In this document: positions 41,152-50,259 of the stretch, in pieces | Layout of the letters: every line of letters starts with the position of its first letter | How positions within the stretch are numbered: the stretch's first letter is position 1 | Assembly (NCBI RefSeq): GCF_963677195.1 | Contig: NZ_OY781918.1 | Location: 356,923 to 420,922, forward strand | Direction: 5' to 3' | Source of the DNA: an uncultured Marinifilum sp. | Lineage (GTDB): Bacteria; Bacteroidota; Bacteroidia; Bacteroidales; Marinifilaceae | Length of the DNA stretch: 64,000 bases | Notes under the pieces: generated by a model | Database searches by the model: none | What the model saw: the letters and a program-made list of their open reading frames with translations, nothing else | Told to the model about the DNA's origin: nothing | Program-made: the position numbers and the translations under genes

Positions 41152-43158
41152 ATGAAAAGATTTATAAATTGTTTCATATTATTGTTGTTAACAAACACAC
41201 TAGTAGCTCAAATCAATAAAGATTCTATTCTTACAGCAATTAGCACTAGCGAGTTAAGTGATACAATCGAAATATTTAATGGTTATCAATTAGCAGCAGA
41301 TTACATTGGTCGGGACATTGATTTCGCGGAGAAACTTATCGATACTGTAATTTATAAATGCCATCAAAGTAGGAACACTCGTTTTCTATTGAGTTCTCAA
41401 TTACGTAAGGCTGATATTTATCGTTATAAAATGCAACATGACGAATGCTTGACTTTAATAGACTCAATACTAGCAAATAAGAAATTGCAAAATTACCAAT
41501 TTATTAAAACTTGGGCTTTATCCTTAAAAGGAAATATTTTATCTGATATGAACAAAAATGGAGAAGCTATACAAACGCTTTATGAAGCCATTAGAATATC
41601 TGAAGTAGAAAAAGATTCTTCACTTACATCCTATTTACATTCTTCTTTAGGAAATAATTTTATTGAACAAAAAGAGTATCATAAAGCAATTAACAACTAT
41701 TTAATTGCTTTAAGATATACGACAAAAGATGATTACAAGAATCTAGGCCTAAGATATTATCATATAGGCTCAACTCATCAACGTCTTGAAAATATAGATT
41801 CAGCTTTATATTATTACAAATTAACTGAAAACGAATACAGCAAAATAAATTATCCTTCGGGCATGGCAGGCATTGCCAATAATATTGGAAAGTTGCATTT
41901 TAAAAATAAGAACTATAAAAAAGCCATACTCCAAATGGAAAAAGCTTTAAGCTATGACAAGAAGGTTGGTTCTATATATTACGTTATCAAAGATTACCTT
42001 AATCTAGCAAAGTTCCACAAAGCAGATGAAAATATAAAAAAAGCAAACTACTATTTAAACTTATGTATTGAACTTTCAGAAAAAACCAAAAATAAACAAA
42101 CCCTTTACGAGAGCTATAAAATACTATCCGAAATTAACCACCAACAAAACAATAACAAACTTGCTTATAATCACTTATTAAAAAGTATTGAATACAAAGA
42201 CAGTTTAGATCAGGACAAGAATATTCGTATAGTAAAGGAAGTTGAAGAAAAATACCAGAACGAAAAAAAAGAAGCGGAAAACGAAAGGCTACTTCTTGAA
42301 CAAGAAAAAAATAATCAAATAATACGATTACAAAAATGGTTTGCAATAATATTATCACTTGTGCTCTTTGTTGTCGTCATATTTTTGATAATTATCTACA
42401 AAGAACGCCAAAGAAAAATTAAAACAAACAAAGCACTTTTTAAAACAAATGAGCAATTGGATCTAGCAAATAAAACAAAAGACAAATTTTTTAAAATTAT
42501 TTCCCACGATCTTAAATCTCCTTTTAATGCGATCTTAGGTTTTTCAAATATCTTAAAATCAGAATTTTCTTCACTTAACAAAAAAGAAAAGATTGAGATG
42601 ATTTATGAAATAGACAAGTCTTCACAGCTTGCCTACAACTTACTGGACAATCTTCTAACTTGGGCTCGAACACAAACAGGAGGAATAAAAATACAAAAAG
42701 AACCTCTTGTATTGAAAGACCTAGCAGAAACCTGCTCCCAATTGTATGGACAAAGTGCTAAAGCGAAAAATATAGATATTGTTTTAAGCATACCAGCTCA
42801 TATACGCCTCACAATTGATAAAAACACTTCCATGATTTTTATTGGTAATTTGATTAATAATGCAATAAAATTTACACCAGAAGGTGGTTTGATATCTATT
42901 AATGCTTATGAGGAAAAAGAATTTGTTCATATACATATTATTGATACCGGTGTTGGAATGCCACCCGAAGTACTAGCAAAGCTATTTACAATAGGAGAAA
43001 ACACCTCTACTAGAGGCACAAATAATGAGAAAGGAACTGGCTTAGGTTTAATATTATGCAAAGAGTTTGTAGAAAAAAATGGAGGAGATATAAAAGTAAA
43101 TAGTAAGGTTGGAATGGGAAGCGACTTTACAATATCTTTTTCTAAACATAATGCTTAA
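41152..43158 (+). CDS. TPR-containing sensor histidine kinase
   Basis: 668 residues. Signal peptide (to about residue 19, NTLVAQ), a periplasmic array of TPR repeats (about 30-355; e.g. AGIANNIGKLHFKNKNYKKAILQMEKAL), a coiled coil (about 360-393), one membrane helix (about 397-416, WFAIILSLVLFVVVIFLIII), HisKA with His452 in KIISHDLKSPFNAILGFS, and HATPase motifs NLINNAIKFTPEGG, DTGVGMPPEV and GTGLGLILCKEF. The TPR sensor kinase type is frequent in Bacteroidota. No response regulator is encoded near it. It stands between the symporter operon and namZ, so a link to murein sensing is plausible, but unproved. Confidence 0.92.
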   Translation: MKRFINCFILLLLTNTLVAQINKDSILTAISTSELSDTIEIFNGYQLAADYIGRDIDFAEKLIDTVIYKCHQSRNTRFLLSSQLRKADIYRYKMQHDECLTLIDSILANKKLQNYQFIKTWALSLKGNILSDMNKNGEAIQTLYEAIRISEVEKDSSLTSYLHSSLGNNFIEQKEYHKAINNYLIALRYTTKDDYKNLGLRYYHIGSTHQRLENIDSALYYYKLTENEYSKINYPSGMAGIANNIGKLHFKNKNYKKAILQMEKALSYDKKVGSIYYVIKDYLNLAKFHKADENIKKANYYLNLCIELSEKTKNKQTLYESYKILSEINHQQNNNKLAYNHLLKSIEYKDSLDQDKNIRIVKEVEEKYQNEKKEAENERLLLEQEKNNQIIRLQKWFAIILSLVLFVVVIFLIIIYKERQRKIKTNKALFKTNEQLDLANKTKDKFFKIISHDLKSPFNAILGFSNILKSEFSSLNKKEKIEMIYEIDKSSQLAYNLLDNLLTWARTQTGGIKIQKEPLVLKDLAETCSQLYGQSAKAKNIDIVLSIPAHIRLTIDKNTSMIFIGNLINNAIKFTPEGGLISINAYEEKEFVHIHIIDTGVGMPPEVLAKLFTIGENTSTRGTNNEKGTGLGLILCKEFVEKNGGDIKVNSKVGMGSDFTISFSKHNA

Positions 43159-43199
43159 ATAATACGAAAGATATCCATATTTTTCATTTCGTAGAATTT

Positions 43200-43224
43200 A
43201 TTAAGTTGTCATACATGTTACAAA
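43200..43224. promoter_or_regulatory. Candidate regulator site b, namZ
   Basis: Core TTGTCATACATGTTACAAA at 43206-43224, differing at one base from site a. A -7-like TAGTTTTG follows at 43239-43246, so the site covers the -33 region of the namZ promoter; namZ starts at 43297. Confidence 0.7.
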
Positions 43225-43238
43225 ATTATAAATTTTAT

Positions 43239-43246
43239 TAGTTTTG
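43239..43246 (+). promoter_or_regulatory. -7 element of namZ
   Basis: TAGTTTTGC matches TAnnTTTGC, 51 bases before the ATG. No clear TTG at -33; that region is covered by site b. Confidence 0.5.
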
Positions 43247-43296
43247 CAATGGAGTTTTATAAAAAACAAAATTCTAATTTGTAAAAAACAAGCCTA

Positions 43297-44571
43297 ATGA
43301 AACTGACAAATAAATCGATACAAACAAATCACACTTCCAAATTAGCAACTTTCTTTTTGCTATGCATACAAATTTTTTTCTGCTCAAACATATCTGCTCA
43401 AAAAGTACTAACAGGAATAGATGTACTACAAAAATCCAATTTTGAAATTTTATCCGAGAAAAAGATTGGTATTATCACCAATCCTACAGGAGTAAATAAA
43501 AATATCGTATCTACCATCGATTTGCTTCACGAAGCTCCAAATGTTGAAGTAAAAGCATTGTACAGTCCAGAACATGGCATTCGTGGAGATCATGCCGCCG
43601 GAGCAAAAGTGGGAACATATACTGATAAAAAAACCGGGTTAACTGTTTATTCTCTTTACGGAAAAAATAAAAAGCCAAATGCTGAAATGCTGAAAGGATT
43701 GGATGCCTTGGTTTACGACATACAGGATATTGGAGTAAGATCGTATACTTATATCAGCACAATGGGACTGGCAATGGAAGCTTGTGCCGAAAATAATATA
43801 GAATTAATTGTTTTGGATCGTCCTAATCCAATTGGCGGTTTAAAAGTAGAAGGTGGATTGGTTGAGCCTGATTACATTTCTTTTGTAAGCCAGTTTCCGG
43901 TTCCTTATGTATATGGATTAACTTGCGGAGAGCTTGCCAATTATTTAAACGAAGAAGGTTTATTGAAAGATGGCAAAAAATGCAAGCTAACTGTTGTAGA
44001 AATGAATGGCTGGAAACGAGATATGATTTTTGCAGAAACAGGATTGCCATGGGTTCCAACATCGCCTCACATCCCAAATTCGAATACCGCAATCTACTAT
44101 GCCATTTCGGGAATTTTAGGTGAATTGTATACTGTATCGATTGGAGTTGGATACACTCAGCCATTCGAATTATTTGCAGCAGAATGGATTAATGCTAATA
44201 AATTGGCTGATAATTTAAATCAATTAGCTTTACCTGGTTTGATATTTCGTCCGGTTCATTACAAGCCATATTATTCCGTTAGCAAAGGCACAATGATTCA
44301 TGGCGTACAAGTTCATTTCACCGATGTAAAAAAAGCACCACTTTCTTTAATTCAGTTCTACATTCTACAGGAGTTACACAAATTAAATCCTGACAAAAAT
44401 GTATTTGAAATGTGCGATGAAGCTCGCCTGAACATGTTTGATAAAGTTTGTGGAGACAAAAAAATACGAGATGAGTTCTCGAAAAACTTTTTAGTGAAAG
44501 ACATTGAAGATTTATGGAACAATCCTGCTGAAGAATTCAAAGAAAAATCGAAAAAGTATTGGTTGTACTAA
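43297..44571 (+). CDS. namZ: Exo-beta-N-acetylmuramidase NamZ (GH171, DUF1343)
   Basis: 424 residues with signal peptide (cleavage near residue 34, FCSNISAQ). Conserved DUF1343/NamZ pieces: KKIGIITNPTGVNKN, VKALYSPEHGIRGDHAAGA (with the catalytic Glu candidate in SPEHG), YDIQDIGVRSYTYISTM, LDRPNPIGG and GLPWVPTSPHIPNSNTA. NamZ releases MurNAc from the non-reducing end of peptidoglycan fragments, which supplies MurNAc for the kinase and MurQ at 59349-61020. Monocistronic, with site b in front and an intrinsic terminator 8 bases after the stop. Confidence 0.93.
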   Translation: MKLTNKSIQTNHTSKLATFFLLCIQIFFCSNISAQKVLTGIDVLQKSNFEILSEKKIGIITNPTGVNKNIVSTIDLLHEAPNVEVKALYSPEHGIRGDHAAGAKVGTYTDKKTGLTVYSLYGKNKKPNAEMLKGLDALVYDIQDIGVRSYTYISTMGLAMEACAENNIELIVLDRPNPIGGLKVEGGLVEPDYISFVSQFPVPYVYGLTCGELANYLNEEGLLKDGKKCKLTVVEMNGWKRDMIFAETGLPWVPTSPHIPNSNTAIYYAISGILGELYTVSIGVGYTQPFELFAAEWINANKLADNLNQLALPGLIFRPVHYKPYYSVSKGTMIHGVQVHFTDVKKAPLSLIQFYILQELHKLNPDKNVFEMCDEARLNMFDKVCGDKKIRDEFSKNFLVKDIEDLWNNPAEEFKEKSKKYWLY

Positions 44572-44578
44572 ACAAATT

Positions 44579-44609
44579 AATGGTCGTTTTTTAACGGCCA
44601 TTTTTTTTT
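44579..44609 (+). terminator. Terminator of namZ
   Basis: AATGGTCGTT-TTTT-AACGGCCATT followed by a run of T, 8 bases after the stop. Confidence 0.9.
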
Positions 44610-44743
44610 ACTGCTCCGCAAACAACTTGCACGCATAAGCGCAAAGTGTATTCGTGGTATAGCAAGAAGCATACGCGCATAGGCGCGAACTGTTTGCGCT
44701 TATCCCCGCAAGCGGCCTGGGTCTAATGGTGTAAATTAGCTAT
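44610..44743. repeat. GC-rich inverted and direct repeats between namZ and the nagX-like gene
   Basis: This stretch is much richer in G+C than its surroundings. ATAAGCGCAAA (44635-44645) and TTTGCGCTTAT (44693-44703) form an 11-bp inverted repeat, and CGCATAAGCGCAAA is repeated loosely as CGCATAGGCGCGAAC (44676-44690). No gene fits. It looks like a dispersed repeat element. Confidence 0.6.
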
Positions 44744-44747
44744 CACA

Positions 44748-44793
44748 ATCAAGGGGTGACTAACTTGCAAAATACAAATAGTCACCCCTTGAT
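44748..44793. terminator. 15-bp hairpin ending the large operon
   Basis: ATCAAGGGGTGACTA and TAGTCACCCCTTGAT with a 16-base spacer, 23 bases after the nagX-like stop. There is no T run on the minus strand, so it may be Rho-independent only weakly. Confidence 0.65.
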
Positions 44794-44815
44794 TTTATCT
44801 AACAAATACTTTCTT

Positions 44816-45925
44816 TTAGATCTTAATAAAAATTCGTTTTCGATACAGAAACAATACTATCAGCCAATAAACGATGATATGTGAAAGCGCGAAAAACAAT
44901 GATCCATTCAATGGTCCTGCCCAGGAAGCAAATGCATTTTTATACAGCCATGCATATCCCGTTATCGATTTTCCTGAGGCATCAGAAAAGTGAACCAAAT
45001 AGATAATCACTTTTACCCAAACAACAGATAGCACAAAAATGAAAAGCGGATTCATTCCGAACACCAAAAACGGATGTGCCCATTTTTTATAATCCAGCAT
45101 GTCGATGAAGAAAATCATTACAGCCATTACCAATTGAGCCAATCCTGCCGTATACAGAACATACGAACTTGACCAAATTGGTTTGTTAATTGGAAAACCA
45201 ATACTCCATATCAAACCGGCAATTACACCAAGTGAACCAAAGATTAATAATCTTGGAACAATCATTTTTCTATCTGAAGAAGAAATTAAACTACCGATAA
45301 GATACCCTAATACGACTGTTACAATTGCTGGAAGTGTGCTGAATAATCCTTCGGGATCGAAAGGCAAACCAAATCCTTTGTACAAATGACTTTCTCCTAA
45401 AACCGCAGCATCGAAAGCAATTGTTGGATTTCCTTCCAAGCTGTATGGCTGATCACCACCAAGGAAATATACCAAACCCCAGTAGGCAAAAAGCATAGCG
45501 CCTGAAACAATCAGCAATCGGGTTTTACTTAAAGCAAGACACAAAAGACTAGCCAAACCATAAGCAAGTGCAATGCGTTGCAAAACGCCCATTATTCTCA
45601 GATTCTCTAACTTTAAATGGACAAAAGGAAATGCATTTAATAATAAACCTATAACAAAAATGATAAGCGTACGCTTCAAAATTTTTTTCCCTGCATTGGC
45701 ATTTAATTGATGATTAAATTTTCCGAAAGAAAAAAACATAGCCACACCAACAGCAAATAAAAAAAAAGGAAAAACCAAATCGGTAGGTGTGCAACCATGC
45801 CATTTAGAATGCAAAAGTGGTGCATAAACATGGCTCCAGCTGCCTGGCGTATTCACCGTAATCATTGCAGCTATGGTTAAACCTCTAAAGGCATCCAAAG
45901 CCATTAATCTTTTTGATTTTTCCAT
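44816..45925 (-). CDS. NagX-like membrane acyltransferase (HGSNAT/DUF5009 type)
   Basis: 369 residues, about 10 membrane helices. N-terminal KRLMALDAFRGLTIAAMITVNTPG with the DxxRG signature near residues 10-20, then HSKWHGCTPTDLVFPFFLFAVGVAM with the conserved His-Gly and Phe-Pro-Phe segment. It is related to heparan-alpha-glucosaminide N-acetyltransferase, which acetylates glucosamine across a membrane; in bacterial amino-sugar loci the orthologue is called NagX. Last gene of the operon, 4 bases after the SGNH gene. A role in acetylating or moving GlcN is inferred. Confidence 0.85.
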   Translation of the reverse strand: MEKSKRLMALDAFRGLTIAAMITVNTPGSWSHVYAPLLHSKWHGCTPTDLVFPFFLFAVGVAMFFSFGKFNHQLNANAGKKILKRTLIIFVIGLLLNAFPFVHLKLENLRIMGVLQRIALAYGLASLLCLALSKTRLLIVSGAMLFAYWGLVYFLGGDQPYSLEGNPTIAFDAAVLGESHLYKGFGLPFDPEGLFSTLPAIVTVVLGYLIGSLISSSDRKMIVPRLLIFGSLGVIAGLIWSIGFPINKPIWSSSYVLYTAGLAQLVMAVMIFFIDMLDYKKWAHPFLVFGMNPLFIFVLSVVWVKVIIYLVHFSDASGKSITGYAWLYKNAFASWAGPLNGSLFFALSHIIVYWLIVLFLYRKRIFIKI

Positions 45926-45929
45926 AATT

Positions 45930-46460
45930 TTAAATTAAGTTCTCAGATTGTAAACAGTTTTTCCAAAGTCTGTATCCGGCACTATTTAAATGTAAACCAT
46001 CCTTGGTGTATTCTTTTATTAACTCATAAGAATAAGTTGAAAATGATGAGTATAAATCTACAAAAGTGATATTTTCCTTTTTGCAAATAGTTTTCAACAT
46101 GTTGTTAATATCTCTGATATCTTCGCTACAGAATTTTTCGCTTGCAAAAAGATGAAAATTAACCGGAAGTAAACTTTGAACAATTAATAAAACTCCCGAT
46201 TCATTTTTAAGTCTGGCTATTAACTCATTAAAATTATTCAGGATATGGTTTTTCCCAATTCCATCGCCTAAATCATTAATTCCCATCATCAGGAAAATTT
46301 GATCTGGTTTTTCAGCCAAAACATTATCTAAACGAGAGAGTATTTCTACTGATTTTTCTCCTGAAACGCCATAATTCCTAATTTCATAATTTGGAAAAAA
46401 CTCTTCCCATTTTCCGCCATAAGTCAGGCTATCTCCCAAAAATGCAATTCTTGTTTTCAT
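45930..46460 (-). CDS. SGNH/GDSL-type esterase
   Basis: 176 residues, no signal peptide, so cytoplasmic. SGNH blocks: IAFLGDSLTYGG (block I, Ser), NYGVSGEK (block II, Gly), MMGINDLGDG (block III, Asn), and DGLHLNSAGYRLW (block V, Asp and His). Family members cleave O-acyl groups; O-deacetylation of MurNAc or GlcNAc derivatives would fit the neighbours, but is not shown. It starts 7 bases after the MFS gene and stops 4 bases before the NagX-like gene. Confidence 0.88.
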   Translation of the reverse strand: MKTRIAFLGDSLTYGGKWEEFFPNYEIRNYGVSGEKSVEILSRLDNVLAEKPDQIFLMMGINDLGDGIGKNHILNNFNELIARLKNESGVLLIVQSLLPVNFHLFASEKFCSEDIRDINNMLKTICKKENITFVDLYSSFSTYSYELIKEYTKDGLHLNSAGYRLWKNCLQSENLI

Positions 46461-46467
46461 TTATTCT

Positions 46468-47757
46468 CTATTTCTGTTTGATTCCAAACTTTGGGTCTAC
46501 TTTTACCAATTTAACCATAACAAAACTAGGAATGGTACAAAGAATTACCCATATAAAGAAATGCTGATAGCCTATTGTTTCCTGAATCCAACCCGAAACC
46601 ATTCCTGGAATCATCATTCCCAAAGCCATTAAACCTGTACAAAATGCAAAGTGCGCAGTTTTGTGTTTTCCCTCCGAAATATAAATTTGATAAAGCATGT
46701 AAGCAGTAAATCCAAATCCATAACCAAATTGCTCTACTGCCACCGATGCACAAACCAAAAAGAAAGATTCTGGTAAAGCATAAGACAGATACACATAAAC
46801 CAAATTTGGTAAATTAATAGCAATAACCATTGGCCACAACCAATATTTAAGACCTTTTCGCGATGCCGCGTATCCTCCTAAAATTCCACCAATGGTAAGA
46901 AAAAGAATCCCTATAGTTCCATAAACAATTCCCACATCGCTGGTTGATAATCCTAAACCACCAACTTCTTTTCCATCTAAAAGAAAAGGAGAAGCCATTT
47001 TCACCAATTGAGATTCACCCAAACGATAAAACAAGAGCATTCCCAGTATCAATAAAATATCTTTTTTGAAAAAGAAAGTGGTAAATGTCTCGGCAAAATC
47101 AGTAAAAACTCCAGCAAAACTTTTCACCTCGCGATCTTCATCTTCCTTTGGATGTGGTAATGCAAACTTGTGATAAAAAGCAAATAATAAAAACATACTT
47201 GCCAAAATCACAAAAATCATTGACCAGGCAATAGGGATGTTTGCTCCTTGTCCGAACAGATCGGTGGTTTCGAAAAGACCAGCCAAATAAACCAATGCAC
47301 CTTGTCCGGCAATCATAGCCAATCGATAAAATGTAGATCGAATTCCAATAAAATAGGCTTGTTGACTATCATCAATCCCATACATATAAAATCCATCGGC
47401 AGCAATGTCGTGAGTAGCCGAACTAAAGGCCAACAACCAGAAAAATGCCAATGAAGACTGAAAAAACATAGTAGTTGGAACAGTAAAGGCAACTCCAGCC
47501 AAACCAGCACCGATCAACAGTTGCATACTAACAATCCACCAACGTTTACTTTTTAAAATATCAACTAAAGGACTCCAAAATGGCTTGATTACCCATGGCA
47601 AATACAACCACGAGGTATACAGAGCAATATCGGTATTTGAAATTCCCAGGCGTTTGTACATGATTACAGCAACTGTCATTACTACCACATACGGAATTCC
47701 CTCGGCAAAATACAAGGATGGAATCCATGACCAGGGCGAACGAGTTTTTGATTTCAT
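46468..47757 (-). CDS. AmpG-like MFS transporter (muropeptide permease type)
   Basis: 429 residues with about 12 membrane helices. The start WSWIPSLYFAEGIPYVVVMTVAVIMYKRLGI and LYTSWLYLPWVIKPFWSPLVD are typical of AmpG, as is FSSATHDIAADGFYMYGI. AmpG carries GlcNAc-1,6-anhydroMurNAc and its peptides into the cytoplasm. This is in keeping with SpoIID and the amidase upstream in the same operon and with AnmK. Bacteroidota AmpG homologues may also take MurNAc, so the exact cargo is open. Confidence 0.87.
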   Translation of the reverse strand: MKSKTRSPWSWIPSLYFAEGIPYVVVMTVAVIMYKRLGISNTDIALYTSWLYLPWVIKPFWSPLVDILKSKRWWIVSMQLLIGAGLAGVAFTVPTTMFFQSSLAFFWLLAFSSATHDIAADGFYMYGIDDSQQAYFIGIRSTFYRLAMIAGQGALVYLAGLFETTDLFGQGANIPIAWSMIFVILASMFLLFAFYHKFALPHPKEDEDREVKSFAGVFTDFAETFTTFFFKKDILLILGMLLFYRLGESQLVKMASPFLLDGKEVGGLGLSTSDVGIVYGTIGILFLTIGGILGGYAASRKGLKYWLWPMVIAINLPNLVYVYLSYALPESFFLVCASVAVEQFGYGFGFTAYMLYQIYISEGKHKTAHFAFCTGLMALGMMIPGMVSGWIQETIGYQHFFIWVILCTIPSFVMVKLVKVDPKFGIKQK

Positions 47758-47829
47758 TTTATTGAGTTTTGAGAAATGAGAAATGAGACATGAGATTCTT
47801 CTAATCTCTCATTTCTCAAATCTATTTTA

Positions 47830-49152
47830 TTAATATCTTTTTTCTAATTCAGCTCCTCTAAAATAGTGAAGCAAAATTTCATCGTGTTTGTAACCTTTGG
47901 CTCCCATTACTGCAGCTCCAATCTGGCAAAGACCAACTCCATGCCCCCATCCTGCACCTACCAAAATAAATTTGGCCGGAATTCCATTTTCTTCTCCAAC
48001 TTTATCAACTACAAACTCGGAGCTGTACAAATGCGATTCTGAAAGAACTTTACGAATTTCCAATTCTTTTCCGATTACCAAACTGCGTTTTTTACCTACA
48101 ATTTTTAGTTTGATTAAACGCCCCGATTCTCCTCGTTCAATTGGAATCAGATCCAAAATCTGACCAAACTCTTTGCCTGTTTTACGCTCTATTAATTCAG
48201 ATATTTCTCCTTGAGTATATGTTACTTCCCAGCGATAAAAGTCCATGGTTTCCTGATCATAATCATTCAAAACCTGCGACAAAATTTCTTTATCGGTAGT
48301 ATTGCAAAAAGCCTCTGGCTTAGTTCTAATGAAACGATTGGCAGCATCCTCATTTTTTAGGTTCATATCATAAGCTTCGGGTGGCTTTGGATTATCGATT
48401 ACAGCCTGCAAATATTTATGATTTTTGGGCTCCCAAACATTCTCGAAAGTCTCGGCCACTCCACCGCAACACTTGGAAAAACGAGCATCGCAAATTTTAC
48501 CTTCGCTGGTCAGCACCAGGCCACGGGTTTCATTAATGGCATCAACTACCAATGGTGTAGATTGCTTTGTCATTCCTTGATATCTCTGACAATGATCGTC
48601 GGCACAAACATCAAAATTTATATGATCTTCTCTGTCGTACCAGCGGATATAGGAATCTTCAGTCTCGACAATACTTTGATACGCTGTTTCAGACTTTTGC
48701 AATTCCTCACCTTTGATTACCTGAGCCATTAGCCAGGAGCGGGAAATTACTGCATGAGCTTTCAATAATTCAATACTACTGGTTGCACTCATTTCCGAAG
48801 AAATAACACTAACCAGATAATCTTCGAGCGACAATACATTAATTGCTGTTAACTTTTCGTTTTCACAAATAAAATGCAAGGCACCTTTAAACTTCTGATC
48901 TTCTTTACGCTCCCAATGAAATTTAATTCCGATAGTAACTCCAAAAAGATCGAAATTACTTATTTCATATTTTTTTGGATAAAAAATTAATTCTTCTTCC
49001 TCGATTCCATCGAAAGTAATTTTGCCATCGACATATTTTGCCTTTTGTTTTCCTGAGTATTCTTTATCATTTTGTTGAAGTATGTAGGTTCCATTCAGCT
49101 GAAAGGAAATCTCTTTTTCGTACATAATTCCAACTCGTAATTGTGGTTCCAT
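47830..49152 (-). CDS. SpoIID/LytB-domain protein (lytic transglycosylase-like)
   Basis: 440 residues, no clear signal peptide from this start (MEPQLRVGIMYEKEISFQLNG), which is typical for this family in Bacteroidota. SpoIID signatures: SLEDYLVSVISSEMSATSSIELLKAHAV with the catalytic-type Glu in SSEM near residue 115, SRSWLMAQ, RFSKCCGGVAETFENVW near 230, and GAGWGHGVGLCQIGA at about 400-414. SpoIID cleaves glycan that has lost its stem peptides. The amidase at 53909-57025 in the same operon makes such denuded strands, so the pair could act in sequence; the localisation of this protein is not certain. Confidence 0.88.
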   Translation of the reverse strand: MEPQLRVGIMYEKEISFQLNGTYILQQNDKEYSGKQKAKYVDGKITFDGIEEEELIFYPKKYEISNFDLFGVTIGIKFHWERKEDQKFKGALHFICENEKLTAINVLSLEDYLVSVISSEMSATSSIELLKAHAVISRSWLMAQVIKGEELQKSETAYQSIVETEDSYIRWYDREDHINFDVCADDHCQRYQGMTKQSTPLVVDAINETRGLVLTSEGKICDARFSKCCGGVAETFENVWEPKNHKYLQAVIDNPKPPEAYDMNLKNEDAANRFIRTKPEAFCNTTDKEILSQVLNDYDQETMDFYRWEVTYTQGEISELIERKTGKEFGQILDLIPIERGESGRLIKLKIVGKKRSLVIGKELEIRKVLSESHLYSSEFVVDKVGEENGIPAKFILVGAGWGHGVGLCQIGAAVMGAKGYKHDEILLHYFRGAELEKRY

Positions 49153-49224
49153 TTCTTTAAAAGATTTTAGATGTTAGATTTGAGATATTAGATTATTTAC
49201 AGCCTTAATTAACTTCCTTATATC

Positions 49225-50157
49225 TCACGACTCATTACTCATAGCTAGATTAATTTTCTTTTCGTATCGCCAAAATATTCTGTCTACAACAGCACCTGTG
49301 TGGTGAGAATAGAAATCAATTGGCCCAACCCAAGGAATAATTGCTGTTTTGTATCCCATATTCTTCAAATCTTGCAAACAGCGATATAACAAAACTTTAC
49401 CCATTCCTTTTCCCCTTAAATCGGGATGCGTTCCCATTGGTCCAAACCAGGGCATTCCTTTATTATTTGCCGAATGTGCCGAAAATGCACGAATCTTTCC
49501 ATTTAATTTTGCAATATGAATTCCAATTGGATCAGCCTGGTAAGCCATCTCCAACTCGTATTGCCATAGCTTCCAATCTTCTTCTACAAATTCCATTAAT
49601 TCTTGCTTGTCTTCTGGCGTAGCCCGACAAACTTCAATTTTATCTGCCTTTAAAGCTTCTATCTTTTTGCGATCATTCCAATCTCTATTATCCAGATCTA
49701 CCAAAAGGTTTGAGGTATCCGTAAAACGATCAAATCCCATGCGAATGGCAAAACATAAAGCTGGTGTATAACGAGGATCGATACCTGGCATAAAATAATT
49801 CATTGGCACATCGCCCAAACGCATTACATTCACTTTTCTTTGTAGAAGTTCCTTTTCGAGCAATTCATACATCGATCTTGCAATTCGATTTCTTCGATAC
49901 GCCTGATCAACAGCCATCATCTTCACATATCCATAGTTTACTCCACGAATATCCATTCGGCATGTTCCCATCAGGAATCCTACTACTTTTTCCTCATCGC
50001 AAGACACCCAAATAAGCTCTTGTTCGTAAAATGGATCCAAGTAAATTTTCTCTCTGAGCAAATCTTCACTAATCTCATCCAAATGATAAGTTTTCTGACA
50101 CAGTTTTAAGATCTGATCGAAATCGGAATCCTGATATTGGCGAATGGTGTAGTTCAT
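49225..50157 (-). CDS. GNAT-family acetyltransferase with two GNAT domains
   Basis: 310 residues. First GNAT domain about 1-150 (VKMMAVDQAYRRNRIARSMYELLEKE with the RxxxIA acetyl-CoA loop), second about 165-300 (MGTHPDLRGKGMGKVLLYRCLQDLKNMGYKTA with the RGKGMG loop). Substrate unknown; an amino sugar or peptide amine is plausible from the neighbours. It is preceded by two palindromic elements (50176-50242) that could shape its expression relative to DUF4922. Confidence 0.85.
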   Translation of the reverse strand: MNYTIRQYQDSDFDQILKLCQKTYHLDEISEDLLREKIYLDPFYEQELIWVSCDEEKVVGFLMGTCRMDIRGVNYGYVKMMAVDQAYRRNRIARSMYELLEKELLQRKVNVMRLGDVPMNYFMPGIDPRYTPALCFAIRMGFDRFTDTSNLLVDLDNRDWNDRKKIEALKADKIEVCRATPEDKQELMEFVEEDWKLWQYELEMAYQADPIGIHIAKLNGKIRAFSAHSANNKGMPWFGPMGTHPDLRGKGMGKVLLYRCLQDLKNMGYKTAIIPWVGPIDFYSHHTGAVVDRIFWRYEKKINLAMSNES

Positions 50158-50175
50158 AGTCTGATTTTTTGGTTT

Positions 50176-50242
50176 GGTATTCCGACTTTAAGTCGGATTA
50201 CCAATATTTACTACTGAGAATCCCACTTAGAGTGGGATTCTC
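50176..50242. repeat. Two tandem palindromes between DUF4922 and GNAT genes
   Basis: 50176-50202 is an imperfect palindrome around TCCGACTT/AAGTCGGA; 50216-50242 is a perfect 12-bp palindrome GAGAATCCCACT/AGTGGGATTCTC with a 3-base loop. They look like two variants of one element type. Effect on mRNA stability or termination within the operon is possible. Confidence 0.75.
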
Positions 50243-50259
50243 AAATCATTAACTCCAGA

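Noticed and set aside
47762..47826. Repetitive GAGAAATGAGA / TCTCATTTCTC stretch between SpoIID and MFS genes
   Set aside because: Simple sequence with an imperfect inverted repeat; I cannot tell it from slippage.
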